Source: JAVBWO01 sp036677375 (GTDB lineage: Bacteria; Bacillota; Dehalobacteriia; UBA4068; UBA4997). From it: a stretch of DNA of 64,000 nucleotides. This document shows positions 7,829 to 17,259 of this stretch, in pieces. The DNA lies in the NCBI GenBank assembly GCA_036677375.1, contig JAVBWO010000012.1:248001-312000 (forward strand). Direction: 5' to 3'. How positions within the stretch are numbered: position 1 is the first letter of the stretch; each line of letters opens with the position of its first letter. Both the position numbers and the translations under genes were made by a program. Under the pieces are notes generated by a model. The model was not told the origin of the DNA. It saw only the letters and a program-made list of their open reading frames with translations, and searched no databases.

Positions 7829-9208
7829 ATGAGTACGTTTAAAGAGAAACTGATGGAAATGGGCTTAGCGAAGGCTTTGGAGTATATCGACAACAACCCT
7901 GAAAAGAACTTGCCCAAAGCCCTTGACTGGCTGGAAAAATTGGATAAAGAGGGTTATTATAAGACTGCCTATAATCTGGTGCGGGAATCTTTAAGCGACC
8001 CCCAAAATATATGGAACATTTACTTAAAAAGTCTTTACAGCGACTTTGATAATGATGTTCGCAAAAAATTCTTTGAAAATTTCATTATTAACTCTTCGGT
8101 AATCGGCAATAAAAAACGTCATGACGCCATTGAAAAATATAACTGCAATATTCCCTGGGCCATCTTGATGGATCCTACTTCCGCTTGCAATCTCCATTGC
8201 ACCGGTTGCTGGGCTGCGGAGTACGGTAATAAAATGTCCATGGATCTGGCGACTTTGGATAGTATTATTACTGAAGGCAAGGAACTGGGAACTTATATGT
8301 ATATTTATTCCGGCGGTGAACCGCTGGTACGGAAAAAAGACATCATTACTTTGTGTGAAAAACACGATGATTGTCAATTCCTGGCTTTTACCAACGCAAC
8401 CTTGATTGATGAAGACTTTGCCAATGAAATGCTGCGGGTGAAAAATTTTATCCCTGCCATTAGTGTAGAAGGCTTTGAGGAAGAAACCGATATGCGGCGC
8501 GGTGAAGGCACGTATAAAGCGGTCATTAAAGCAATGGACCTTTTGAAAGCCAAAAGGCTTCCCTTCGGTTTTTCCACCTGCTATCACAGAAAGAATACCG
8601 ATGTGGTAGGCAGCGAGGCTTATCTCGATGAAATGATGGCCCGCGGCTGCAAATTCGGCTGGTTTTTCACCTATATGCCGATAGGAAACGACGCCGTGCC
8701 CGAACTGATGGCCACAGCCGAACAACGGGAATATATGTATCATCAGATCCGTGAATTCCGTAAAACGAAATCTATATTTATTTTAGATTTCTGGAACGAC
8801 GGCGAATACGTTAACGGCTGTATCGCCGGAGGCAGAAACTACCTGCATATCAATGCGGGCGGCGATGTCGAACCCTGCGCTTTCATCCACTATTCCAATA
8901 TGAACATCAAAGAGCATTCTCTCATTGAATGCCTGCAATCCCCTCTCTTTATGCAATACCGCAAAAACCAGCCTTTCAACAGAAACCAGCTGCGCCCCTG
9001 CCCCCTTCTGGATAACCAAGGGAAATTGGCCGAGATGGTTCATGCATCCGGCGCTACGTCCACCGATTTTATTGCGCCAGAGGACGTAGATGTTTTGACT
9101 GAGAAATGCCGGGCGGCTGCCGATGAGTGGAAACCGGTATCCGAAACAATTTGGGAGAATTCTCCCGCTTATGCCAAATATCAGCAAAAATATCCGGAAG
9201 GAAAATAG
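7829..9208 (+). CDS. Radical SAM protein of an envelope cluster
   Basis: A 459-residue radical SAM enzyme. The cluster-binding CNLHCTGC has cysteines at 120, 124 and 127, followed by the SAM-binding YSGGEP. A C-terminal stretch with GCIAGGRNYLHINAGGDVEPC and a later CP resembles the extra iron-sulfur segment of SPASM-type enzymes. An N-terminal ~100-residue helical domain precedes the barrel. The ATG at 7829 has GGAGG at 7814-7818. It precedes a glycosyltransferase, deacetylase and flippase-like gene in the same direction, so a role in modifying a lipid or cell-wall polymer is likely, but the reaction is unknown. Confidence 0.85.
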   Translation: MSTFKEKLMEMGLAKALEYIDNNPEKNLPKALDWLEKLDKEGYYKTAYNLVRESLSDPQNIWNIYLKSLYSDFDNDVRKKFFENFIINSSVIGNKKRHDAIEKYNCNIPWAILMDPTSACNLHCTGCWAAEYGNKMSMDLATLDSIITEGKELGTYMYIYSGGEPLVRKKDIITLCEKHDDCQFLAFTNATLIDEDFANEMLRVKNFIPAISVEGFEEETDMRRGEGTYKAVIKAMDLLKAKRLPFGFSTCYHRKNTDVVGSEAYLDEMMARGCKFGWFFTYMPIGNDAVPELMATAEQREYMYHQIREFRKTKSIFILDFWNDGEYVNGCIAGGRNYLHINAGGDVEPCAFIHYSNMNIKEHSLIECLQSPLFMQYRKNQPFNRNQLRPCPLLDNQGKLAEMVHASGATSTDFIAPEDVDVLTEKCRAAADEWKPVSETIWENSPAYAKYQQKYPEGK

Positions 9209-9286
9209 TTAGTTTTTCCTGTTTACCGTATTTCATGAATCGTAGCATCAGTAATCCATTTTAAAATTATTTCTCATAATAAAGAG

Positions 9287-9322
9287 AAAAGAAAAAAGAG
9301 GCCGCGGCCTCTTTTTTCTTTT
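9287..9322 (+). terminator. Intrinsic terminator after the radical SAM gene
   Basis: AAAAGAAAAAAGAGGCCG and its exact complement form an 18-bp self-complementary hairpin centred on GGCCGCGGCC, ending in a T-rich tract. The following 9323-9747 is AT-rich; it has three copies of CTTTATCGG at about 9376-9404 and presumably the promoter of the next gene. Confidence 0.85.
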
Positions 9323-9760
9323 TGCGAAAAATCAGGGACCCCCTAAGGTTTCAAACTTTTTTAATATCTTCTTGTCAGCTTTATCGGCTTTATCGGCTTT
9401 ATCCTATGTTTCACAAATCAACCGTTCATAAGATCATTATATTTCCTAAAGCTTTTCCTTTTCTCATTATAATGGCCAAGGTTTAATATCAGAAAAATTT
9501 ACAATATAAATATAAAATTAGCTTGCCACTAAGATGAGCTGCAAAATAAAAGATGCTTTTGTCTCATATTCATAGAGAAAAATTAGAAATGCTTCAAAGA
9601 CATGATTCTTTATGAAAATGAATTTTTACATTTTTGAAGAGTTTTTTGTATGGTTATCGTCATATTAGTGTCAAGATATAAAAAAATAATTGCTTTTTAT
9701 TTTGCTCAATAGTATTATTGTCTTAATAAAATAATACAGTAAAAGTTGGGAGGTTTCCTT

Positions 9761-10849
9761 ATGAACATACTTATTTTAACTGGACGTTTCGGCATGGGCC
9801 ATTATGCCGTGGCCAGTACTTTGGTGGAAGAAATCACCAAAGATTTTCCGGCCTCCTCAATCATAGTAAAAGATATCTTCGAATATGCCATGCCGGAATA
9901 TTGTGAGAAGCTCTATGGGGCTTACAGCGTTTTAGTCAATCACGGCAGCAAATTATACAACTTATTCTACAAATATACTGAAAACAGTAAAACAGGGAAT
10001 AAGCTCATCTTCAGCAGCTTTTTTATAACTGAGCTGCATTATCTGATTGTTTCCACCCAACCGGATATTATCATCTCCACCCTCCCCTTCTGTTCTAAAT
10101 TGGTTGCCGCATACAAAAAGCGCTATCACTCCACCATCCCCACGATTACCTGTATTACGGATATCAGCACACATAGTGACTGGATCACCCGAAACACCGA
10201 CGCTTACTTTGTGGCATCCGAAACTACCAAGCAGGAACTGATCAAAAGAGGTATTGATCCCCAAATCATTTTTATCACAGGTATCCCGGTCAAAGAGCAA
10301 TTCAAACAACTCTCCCGCAACCAGGAACAACAGGATAAGCATTTGCTCATTATGGGCGGCGGTTTAGGGATCTTACCCAAGGAAATGTCATTCTATGAAC
10401 AGCTTGACGCGCTGCCGCAGGTAAAAACAACGGTGCTGGCCGGTAAAAATACCGCTATCCTAAAAAAACTCTACGGCAAATATAAAAACATAGAAGTGGT
10501 GGGATATACCGATCAGGTATCCCAATATATGAAAAACGCCGATCTTGTCATTTCAAAGCCAGGAGGTATCACACTGTTTGAAACGATTTACGCGGAACTG
10601 CCAATTTTGGTCATTTGCCCTTTCCTGCAACAGGAAACTGAAAATGCCCGGTTTATTGAAAACCTTCACATTGGCAAGGTACTATGGCACAGACCACAAA
10701 ATGTCATAGCGGAAATCGACGATCTCATTCATGACGAAATGGAGCTTTTTCTCATTCGCAGCAATATGCAGCTGGTGAAGAATTCCCTGAACAGTAATAT
10801 CCTTTGTCAGGTATTGCTACAATTAAAGAACAAAGGAATATGCGCATGA
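9761..10849 (+). CDS. MGDG synthase-type glycosyltransferase (GT28-like)
   Basis: A 362-residue GT-B glycosyltransferase like diacylglycerol glucosyl/galactosyltransferases and MurG. It opens NILILTGRFGMGHYAVASTL, the acceptor-loop motif of the MGDG synthase domain. The nucleotide-sugar half carries MGGGLGILPKE and the SKPGGITLFE motif near residue 265-275. It would transfer a sugar from a UDP-sugar to a membrane lipid on the inner leaflet. The ATG at 9761 follows GGGAGG by 8 nt. Its last 10 nt overlap the deacetylase gene, showing co-translation. Exact sugar and lipid are unknown. Confidence 0.85.
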   Translation: MNILILTGRFGMGHYAVASTLVEEITKDFPASSIIVKDIFEYAMPEYCEKLYGAYSVLVNHGSKLYNLFYKYTENSKTGNKLIFSSFFITELHYLIVSTQPDIIISTLPFCSKLVAAYKKRYHSTIPTITCITDISTHSDWITRNTDAYFVASETTKQELIKRGIDPQIIFITGIPVKEQFKQLSRNQEQQDKHLLIMGGGLGILPKEMSFYEQLDALPQVKTTVLAGKNTAILKKLYGKYKNIEVVGYTDQVSQYMKNADLVISKPGGITLFETIYAELPILVICPFLQQETENARFIENLHIGKVLWHRPQNVIAEIDDLIHDEMELFLIRSNMQLVKNSLNSNILCQVLLQLKNKGICA

Positions 10850-11529
10850 TGTATTTTAACATAGGCGTTTGCCTTACCGGAGTTTATGCCCTTTACGCCA
10901 TACTTCCCACTTTCTACAATAAATATTGGAATTCCAAAGTACTGCGGGAAACAGGCCGCACAGGCGCGCTGTTTCTGACCTTCGATGACGGGCCGCATCG
11001 GAAATATACCGCAGAGTTATTGGATATTTTAGCAAAATATCAGATACAGGCTACTTTCTTTCTGGTAGCCAAGCGGGCGGAACAATGCCCTGACCTCGTG
11101 GATCGCATGCTGTCGGAGCGGCATTGCATTGGACTTCATTCACTTGAACATAAAGATGCCATGCTAAAAGGATACCGCCATACCAAAGAAGATTTCCGTC
11201 AAAGCATGGCCATCATGACAAAACATCATTGGCCCGTATCTTTTTACCGGCCGCCTTGGGGGCGTACCAATCTGTTTACGCTGCATTTTGCCGCAAAATA
11301 TCATTTAAAGCCGGTCCTTTGGAGTATCATGGCCGAGGATTGGAATAAGCACAGCACAATCTCATCCATTGAAAATAAGCTTTTAGCCCGAGCCAAAGAC
11401 GGCGGCATCATTTGCCTGCATGATAACGGCGGCGCGCCGGAAGCTCTCGAAAAGACGCTGATGGCTTTAGACCATGTCATTCCCCGGCTGAAGGAAGCAG
11501 GATATCATTTTTTTGGCCTGAGTTCATGA
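10840..11529 (+). CDS. Polysaccharide deacetylase (NodB domain), membrane-anchored
   Basis: A 229-residue carbohydrate esterase 4 protein. An N-terminal hydrophobic segment (about 5-22) likely anchors it with the catalytic domain outside. The NodB motifs are all present: TFDDGPH near 47-53 (catalytic Asp and metal Asp), HSLEH near 102-106 (metal histidines), RPPWG, and CLHDN. It removes N- or O-acetyl groups from a polymer such as peptidoglycan or a lipid-linked glycan. The ATG at 10840 has AAAGGA upstream and overlaps the end of the glycosyltransferase gene. Confidence 0.88.
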   Translation: MRMMYFNIGVCLTGVYALYAILPTFYNKYWNSKVLRETGRTGALFLTFDDGPHRKYTAELLDILAKYQIQATFFLVAKRAEQCPDLVDRMLSERHCIGLHSLEHKDAMLKGYRHTKEDFRQSMAIMTKHHWPVSFYRPPWGRTNLFTLHFAAKYHLKPVLWSIMAEDWNKHSTISSIENKLLARAKDGGIICLHDNGGAPEALEKTLMALDHVIPRLKEAGYHFFGLSS

Positions 11530-11650
11530 GTCATTAAAACCCTTCGTTTTCCGAGAACCAATCAAATATGAATCGGCAATCACGGAAAACGTACAGGAAG
11601 AATGAAATCCGAAAGATAGCCGTGAAACAAACGGGAAGGATAACGGATTT

Positions 11651-12730
11651 ATGGACGTATTGATACAAAAACAAAATAAAAAAAAATATAGCCTCAGTTT
11701 GATTTTTTTTCTAACTTTGATTGGACTCACTTTCTACGTTTTGCTGAAAGACCAGGAATTAACAAAACTGTTGCTGACTTTAAAAAAAGCAGATCCCGGC
11801 TTTCTTCTCCTGGGATTGGGAATGATGCTTTTGTATGTTGCTTGTGAGGGTTGGAACATCCGCCTTCTCTGTGGCTCTCTTTCTCAAAAAATCTCCTGGC
11901 GCGCTTGCCTGAAATACGCCTTTATCGGTTTTTATTTCAGTTCCATCACACCCTCCGCCACAGGGGGACAGCCTCTACAAGCCTATTATATGAAAAAAGA
12001 CGGCATCCCTCTTTCTCTTTCTTCTCTTACACTTCTTTGCATTCTCATGGTTTATCAGGGAGTCAATTTGTTTTTCGTTGGCATGGTGTTCTTTCTGAAA
12101 TGGCCTTTGGTGCTGAGCCATTCAGGGGGCATCAAGCTGCTGCTGCTTTGCGGTGTTCTCTTGAATATGATGATGTTTGCCTTCATGGTCACCGTTTTTG
12201 TTTCAGACAAAACCGTTTGCCGTTTCGTGCTGTTCTGCGGCAGACTTCTAAACAAACTGCGGCTCATAAAAAATCCGGCAGCCTTTGAAGCAAACGTTAT
12301 CCAACAGATTACGGAATATAAAGCAGGTCTTGTTTACTTGAAAAGAAATTCGGCCGTCTTGCTAAAGGTATGCTGCGTTACCTTTTTACAGTTTATTTGC
12401 TTTTTCTCCATCCCCTACTTTGTTTATAAGTCCCTCTCTCTCACTGGGTTTGGTATTACGGATTTTCTGGCAATGCAAGCCATACTGAACATTACCGTCA
12501 GCTTTCTTCCCCTTCCCGGCGGGGTAGGCGCTTCGGAAAGCGTGTTTATGATTTTGTTTCAGACTTTCTACCCGGCGCAAATGGTCTTTCCGGCCATGCT
12601 TTTGAGCCGCGGCATCAGCTTTTACGCGATTTTAATCATCAGCGGAACCATCACATTGCTGACCCATGTGAGAAGGCCAAGCAAAAGACTGGTTTTAGCA
12701 AAAAGAAAAACATCCCAAGTTATTAGTTGA
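11651..12730 (+). CDS. Lysylphosphatidylglycerol synthase TM region/flippase-like protein
   Basis: A 359-residue membrane protein with about eight hydrophobic segments. The motifs FIGFYFSSITPSATGGQPLQAYYM and FLPLPGGVGASESVF are hallmarks of the YbhN/AglD/MprF-N family, which contains the lipid-flipping half of MprF. It has no C-terminal aminoacyltransferase domain. It follows the glycosyltransferase and deacetylase in the same direction after a 120-bp gap, so translocation of the glycolipid they make is a fair inference. Its stop codon lies at the edge of the downstream terminator loop. Confidence 0.85.
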   Translation: MDVLIQKQNKKKYSLSLIFFLTLIGLTFYVLLKDQELTKLLLTLKKADPGFLLLGLGMMLLYVACEGWNIRLLCGSLSQKISWRACLKYAFIGFYFSSITPSATGGQPLQAYYMKKDGIPLSLSSLTLLCILMVYQGVNLFFVGMVFFLKWPLVLSHSGGIKLLLLCGVLLNMMMFAFMVTVFVSDKTVCRFVLFCGRLLNKLRLIKNPAAFEANVIQQITEYKAGLVYLKRNSAVLLKVCCVTFLQFICFFSIPYFVYKSLSLTGFGITDFLAMQAILNITVSFLPLPGGVGASESVFMILFQTFYPAQMVFPAMLLSRGISFYAILIISGTITLLTHVRRPSKRLVLAKRKTSQVIS

Positions 12731-12747
12731 TAACTTGGGATGTTTTT
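12706..12747. terminator. Bidirectional terminator between convergent genes
   Basis: AAAAACATCCCAAGTTAT (12706-12723) and ATAACTTGGGATGTTTTT (12730-12747) form an 18-bp perfect stem with a 6-nt loop. It has T-runs on both strands and serves both the flippase-like gene and the minus-strand dehydrogenase operon. The end of the flippase-like gene (TGA at 12728-12730) is inside it. Confidence 0.9.
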
Positions 12748-12776
12748 GTAAGGAGTAAAGAGACTGGCAAATTTTC

Positions 12777-13583
12777 TTAATCTTCCTGTGGCTGCCAACC
12801 GCAACCGGGTGTTTCCGGCAGCGTATTGCCGCCGTCAAAGACAATACTGGTTCCCGTGACATAACTGGAATCATCGGAAGCCAAAAACAAGGTTACCTTA
12901 CCCGCTTCTTCCATGGTTCCCAGGCGGCCCATAGGAACTTGAGAAGCAATGGCGTTTTTGACACTTTGGGGATCTTCGGGATTGGCTTCCGAGCAGGAAG
13001 CGTGCATCATAGGCGTGTCGATCATCCCAGGCAAGATAGCGTTAACCGTGATATTAGCAGGAGCCATTTCTACCGCCAATGCCTTTGTAAAGGCCATGAT
13101 GGCTCCTTTGGTAGCGGCATAAGAGGTCATACAGGGATCAACCACCATGACGCCGGTAACCGAGGCATAGTTGACAATTTTACCATATTTTTGTTTCAGC
13201 ATATGAGGGATTGCCGCCTGGCAGGAATTCCAAACGCCTTTGAAATTAATTGCCAAATAATTGTCGATATAGGCATCGTCAGCTTTCAAAAAGGAGCGTT
13301 GGCTGCCCAAACCCGCCGCATTGACCAATATATCAAGAGAACCGTACTTTTCAACGACTTCCCGGTAGATTTCTTTTAAACGGGCGCCTTCCCGCACATC
13401 CACTCGATAAGCGATAGCTTCGCCGCCTGCCGCTTTTATCTCTTCCGCCGCTGATTGTCCTTTTTCGGAAAAGTCGATGATCACTACTTTGGCCCCTTCC
13501 CGAGCCAACACCTTCGCGGAACCGTTGCCCATACCCATGGCGCCGCCGGTAATGACAGCAACCTTGCCTTCCAATCTGCCCAT
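12777..13583 (-). CDS. SDR family NAD(P)-dependent oxidoreductase
   Basis: A 268-residue classical short-chain dehydrogenase. The dinucleotide motif TGGAMGMG is at about 12-19, NAAG near 90, and the catalytic Tyr155 and Lys159 (YAATK) with an upstream Ser in ASVTG. The tail VTGTSIVFDGGNT is typical of the family. The ATG at 13583 follows a GGGGG-containing SD by 8 nt; an ATG 27 nt upstream lacks a site. It is the last gene of the minus-strand set starting with the P-protein-like pair and would oxidise a hydroxyl or reduce a carbonyl in that pathway. The substrate is not predictable. Confidence 0.9.
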   Translation of the reverse strand: MGRLEGKVAVITGGAMGMGNGSAKVLAREGAKVVIIDFSEKGQSAAEEIKAAGGEAIAYRVDVREGARLKEIYREVVEKYGSLDILVNAAGLGSQRSFLKADDAYIDNYLAINFKGVWNSCQAAIPHMLKQKYGKIVNYASVTGVMVVDPCMTSYAATKGAIMAFTKALAVEMAPANITVNAILPGMIDTPMMHASCSEANPEDPQSVKNAIASQVPMGRLGTMEEAGKVTLFLASDDSSYVTGTSIVFDGGNTLPETPGCGWQPQED

Positions 13584-13695
13584 TTTTTCTTCCCCCTCTA
13601 TGTTTTCCACGCTATTTACTACACAATAGCATAAACTGTTCTCTCAACTGATTTTTCTAGAAAACAAAACTTACTAAAAGTGATCTGCTTCCGAT

Positions 13696-14469
13696 CTATG
13701 CCTCGCCGATCCATTTCCGCAAGCCGCCCCGGCCGATTCCGGCCGTGTAGCCGCCGTCGATCTGAATGTCTTCGCCGGTGATATAGAGGCAGTCATCGGA
13801 AGCTAAGAAGTGCGCTAAGGCGGCAACCTCCTCCGGCTTGCAAAGACGGCCCAACGGCCAGCAGTAATGAGCCATCGCCAGTTCATTCTCGCAGCCAGGC
13901 AGATACACCATAGGCGTATCAATGCTGGCCGGGCAAATGGAATTCACCCGGATGCCCCGGTCGGCTAATTCCAAAGCGACGGTACGTGTTAAAAGAATAA
14001 TTGCTCCTTTGGCGGAATTATAGGCAGAATAGCCCGGAAAAGCCTGTACACCCGCATTGGACGCCATGTTGACAATGGAAGATTTGTCCGGCATATATTG
14101 TACCGCATGTTTCAGCATGTAAAAATAGCCAAAATAGTTGATGTCAAAAATGCGTTTTGCATCAGCGGAATTGACATCCTGGATATCGTTTTCCGGAATA
14201 ATGATAGCGGCATTATTGACCAGAATATTGATCTCGCCATATTTAGCGGCAATTTTCGCCAGAACTTCTTTGACCTGGCATTCATCACTGACGTCTAATT
14301 TAAAAAAGTCAGCGCCCAATTCCGCCGCTCTTTCCGCCACTTTTTCATTGATATCCAACATGCAGACTTTAGCACCGGCCTCCCGGAAACGTTTGGAAAT
14401 GGCGAGGCCAACTCCTTGCTGAGCTCCCGTCACTACTGCAAGCTTGCCTTCTAAGGAAAAGAACATCAT
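13696..14469 (-). CDS. SDR family oxidoreductase
   Basis: A 257-residue classical short-chain dehydrogenase, related to but distinct from its downstream neighbour. It has TGAQQGVG for cofactor binding, an Asp at the end of the second strand (MLDIN) that favours NAD(H), NNAA, and the catalytic Tyr150 and Lys154 (YNSAK). The extended tail GIGRGGLRKWIGEA is unusual. AAGGAGG precedes the ATG-ATG start. The 112-bp gap to the next gene on the same strand has no terminator, so both dehydrogenases are likely co-transcribed. Confidence 0.9.
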   Translation of the reverse strand: MMFFSLEGKLAVVTGAQQGVGLAISKRFREAGAKVCMLDINEKVAERAAELGADFFKLDVSDECQVKEVLAKIAAKYGEINILVNNAAIIIPENDIQDVNSADAKRIFDINYFGYFYMLKHAVQYMPDKSSIVNMASNAGVQAFPGYSAYNSAKGAIILLTRTVALELADRGIRVNSICPASIDTPMVYLPGCENELAMAHYCWPLGRLCKPEEVAALAHFLASDDCLYITGEDIQIDGGYTAGIGRGGLRKWIGEA

Positions 14470-14559
14470 AAACCCTCCTTATTTTATTTTTAATTTGACA
14501 TACAGTTAAATCACTTTTTCTAAAAACTAATGTATTTTCTAAAATACGTTCTATCCTCT

Positions 14560-15672
14560 TTATGCTTCCAAGGGAAACATCATATCTTCGCCCAAGCTGG
14601 TAATAACCTTGACCCAACCGGCTAACTTGCTATCCAAAACCGGGTCGCCGGTATCCACCAGTAGGGACCCCGGGTAGATGCTAAAAAGCTTGCTTTTAGT
14701 CGCAATGATCATGATATTCTCTCTGCCCACCAGTTGCAGGATCCGGGGACTCAGTTGTTGATTGCCCCGTCCGAATACATGACCCTGGCCGCCGATGACC
14801 GTTACGATAATCGCCGCCCGACTGCCCTGCAACAATTGAAACAATTGCTTTTCATTGACATCTCCGGCAACCAGTTCTTTATTTTTAACCACGTCAATAC
14901 CCAGCAAGGTATTGGGAAGACCAAGCGCGTCCATGACGGAACGAGTGGTGGTTCCGGGACCGATGACATAATAAACGTCCGCTTCCATCCGGTCAACCAC
15001 CTCAGCCGCAATGCCGGCCAGATCATTTTGTTCAGAATAGCCACCGGATTTTACACTTTGCATATAGGCTTTGATCTCCGGCACCTTCATATAACCATAA
15101 AGCTTGGCCCGGACACTGCCTGCCCGAAAGGCTTCTTCGTCAATATCCATCACTTCCGCTTCTCGGAATCCGGCAGCTTTGCCATTCAACAAAGCAGCCA
15201 TTGCTTTGCCGGCTCCTTTGGGGTTAATGGCATAGACTGCCGAATGGATCTTGACACCGGCCGGGATACCTAAAACAGGAATACTGTCCCCTACCGCTTG
15301 GTAAATATTGCGGGCAGTGCCGTCACCGCCGGCAAATACCAGCAATTCTACGCCAAGGGACGCTATTTCTTTGGCAATGGCGATGGTATCCTCCGGCGTG
15401 GTGGCTCCTTCTTCGATATGACCTACTACCTGCGGCTGAAACCCTGAAGCCCGTGCCGCCTCTTCGCCCATAGTGAAGGGAGCGGTAATCAATTCAAATT
15501 GATCCCGAAAAGAGAATATCTCCTGAAGGGCAGCCATAGCCCGCCGGGGAGCTTCCGGTTCTGCTCCCAGTTCCCTTGCTTTTTGTTGGATTTCTATGCC
15601 GTCGCTGCCTTTTAAACCAACTCTGCCGCCCATGCCTGCTACCGGGTTGACGATCAGTCCAATTTTTTTCAT
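14560..15672 (-). CDS. ATP-NAD kinase family protein (COG3199/AcoX-like)
   Basis: A 370-residue protein with the NAD-kinase fold: the opening KKIGLIVNPVAGMGG and the nucleotide-binding GGDGTARN at about 115-122. It belongs to the long COG3199 branch, which includes AcoX from acetoin operons and lacks a proven reaction in most members. I chose the ATG at 15672 because GGTGAT pairs with the 16S end at good spacing; a GTG 9 nt upstream is possible. It sits between the permease and the two dehydrogenases. It could supply NADP(H) or phosphorylate a small ligand; both are inferences. Confidence 0.82.
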   Translation of the reverse strand: MKKIGLIVNPVAGMGGRVGLKGSDGIEIQQKARELGAEPEAPRRAMAALQEIFSFRDQFELITAPFTMGEEAARASGFQPQVVGHIEEGATTPEDTIAIAKEIASLGVELLVFAGGDGTARNIYQAVGDSIPVLGIPAGVKIHSAVYAINPKGAGKAMAALLNGKAAGFREAEVMDIDEEAFRAGSVRAKLYGYMKVPEIKAYMQSVKSGGYSEQNDLAGIAAEVVDRMEADVYYVIGPGTTTRSVMDALGLPNTLLGIDVVKNKELVAGDVNEKQLFQLLQGSRAAIIVTVIGGQGHVFGRGNQQLSPRILQLVGRENIMIIATKSKLFSIYPGSLLVDTGDPVLDSKLAGWVKVITSLGEDMMFPLEA

Positions 15673-15742
15673 GTTAATCACCCGCTTTTCGGGGGAAGCG
15701 TCTTTGCGGGAGCTTCCCCCTATTAATTACAAATAAAACTTT

Positions 15743-17095
15743 CTAAGCAACCTCCTCGTCAAAGGCTTTTGGCGCTCTTTTGAAACCCTTGCTCCAAATT
15801 GCGATATAAATGACGCCGCAGGCAAGCCAGGAACCGCCGATCAGTTTTGCCGAGAGCGGCAGGCTCAGCCAAAGGGTTAGGCAAGTGAGGAAACCTAATC
15901 CGGGCAAAATCAAATATTTTAACTTGTTTGCCAGACCAGCGCGTTTATGTCCCTTGATATAGAAGTGGAAAATAACGGAAAGGTTAACACAGACAAAAGC
16001 CATCAAGCCACCGAAGTTAATAACGGGGATCAGATCCCCCAAGCTCACATTGGAAAGGATAAGACAGATAACAGTAATGAGAATCACGTTAAAAACAGGA
16101 ACATTGGTTTTGGGATGCGTGTAACCAAAGAATTTTTTGGGCAAAACGCCGTCACGGCCCATGCCGAAAAGCAAGCGGGTCACACCGGCCATCATATCCA
16201 GGGAGAAGGCAAATGCGCCCGCCACCATGGCCAAACTGATGGCATTGGCCAAAGTCTTGCCGCCTGCTACTAGGGCAACGTCAATAAAAGCCGCATCAGG
16301 ATTGGTGAATTTTGTAAAATCGGGATAGACGCATTGCGCCAAATACGCCATCACAGCAAAGATTAATGCCATAACAAGGCATGTAATAATGGTGGCTTTG
16401 GGCAAGGTCTTGGCAGGTTCTTTGACATCTTCCGCCAGGGTGGTAATGGCGTCAAAGCCGATAAAAGAGAAACAGGCAATGGAAGCGCCTTCCAGCAACA
16501 TGCGCCAGCTAAAATGCTCGGGATTTACAAAGCCTTTGGACGAAAAGCCAAGGCCTACTCCGTTATTTAACGCACCTACCGCAGCATAAATAAAATACGC
16601 CACCACTAAAAATCCAAAAATTGTCAAAATGTTGTTTACACTTGTTAAACTCTTGATCCCCAGTAAATTGATGATTGCAATCAAAATAATGGAACCGATA
16701 ACAACGGTGGTAAAGCTCAAAGCAGGGAACAATTCGCAAGCATAAATAGCCAATACAATATAGTTCAGTACCGGGAAAAGCGCATAGTCAAGGAGAATGG
16801 TCCAACCGACGGTAAAACCTAAGTAAGGGCTGATGCTTTTTGAGGTAAAAGTATAAGAAGAACCCGCCCTGGGAAACTCGGCGCCCATGATACCGAAGCT
16901 CCAGGCGGAAAAAGCCATGGGAATGACGGCCAACATATAGGCCAAAGACATGTGACCCAAGGAAAGCGGCTGGATCACCCCATAAACCGGTACCGGGGCG
17001 ATAGGCAGAAGCATGGCCATCCCAAATAAAAGACAAGAGAATAGGCCGATCTTTTTTCTGTTACTGTTTTGACTTTGCATTACTGTTTCAGTCAT
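15743..17095 (-). CDS. APC family amino acid permease
   Basis: A 450-residue membrane protein with about twelve hydrophobic segments. The APC signature is clear: an IGLFSCLLFGMAM start, GAEFPRAGSSYTFTSKSISPYLGFTVGW, and SFIGFDAITTLAEDVKEPAKTLPKA. Such permeases import amino acids or amines by proton symport or exchange. It lies directly downstream of the P-protein-like pair, after a 164-bp gap containing operator-like repeats, and probably imports the substrate of that pathway. Specificity cannot be read from sequence. Confidence 0.9.
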   Translation of the reverse strand: MTETVMQSQNSNRKKIGLFSCLLFGMAMLLPIAPVPVYGVIQPLSLGHMSLAYMLAVIPMAFSAWSFGIMGAEFPRAGSSYTFTSKSISPYLGFTVGWTILLDYALFPVLNYIVLAIYACELFPALSFTTVVIGSIILIAIINLLGIKSLTSVNNILTIFGFLVVAYFIYAAVGALNNGVGLGFSSKGFVNPEHFSWRMLLEGASIACFSFIGFDAITTLAEDVKEPAKTLPKATIITCLVMALIFAVMAYLAQCVYPDFTKFTNPDAAFIDVALVAGGKTLANAISLAMVAGAFAFSLDMMAGVTRLLFGMGRDGVLPKKFFGYTHPKTNVPVFNVILITVICLILSNVSLGDLIPVINFGGLMAFVCVNLSVIFHFYIKGHKRAGLANKLKYLILPGLGFLTCLTLWLSLPLSAKLIGGSWLACGVIYIAIWSKGFKRAPKAFDEEVA

Positions 17096-17145
17096 TGCAA
17101 TTTCCCCTTTCTCAATATCCTGTTTTAAAGTTACGAGAAATAAGA

Positions 17146-17212
17146 GGTTAGGGTTATTGTACTATTGCACTTATTGTACCATTTACACCATGAAGTACAA
17201 TAACCCTGAACC
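17146..17212. promoter_or_regulatory. Operator-like inverted and direct repeats before the permease
   Basis: GGGTTATTGTACT (17151-17163) recurs inverted as AGTACAATAACCC (17194-17206), and the core TTATTGTAC recurs directly at 17171-17179. The outer GGTT/AACC also match. No T-run follows on the minus strand, so this looks like a protein-binding site or an mRNA hairpin rather than a terminator, allowing separate control of permease and downstream genes. Confidence 0.5.
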
Positions 17213-17259
17213 ACATTCCTATTTGATTTGCCGGTTTCTTTTCTGGGGATTTTGGCTGT

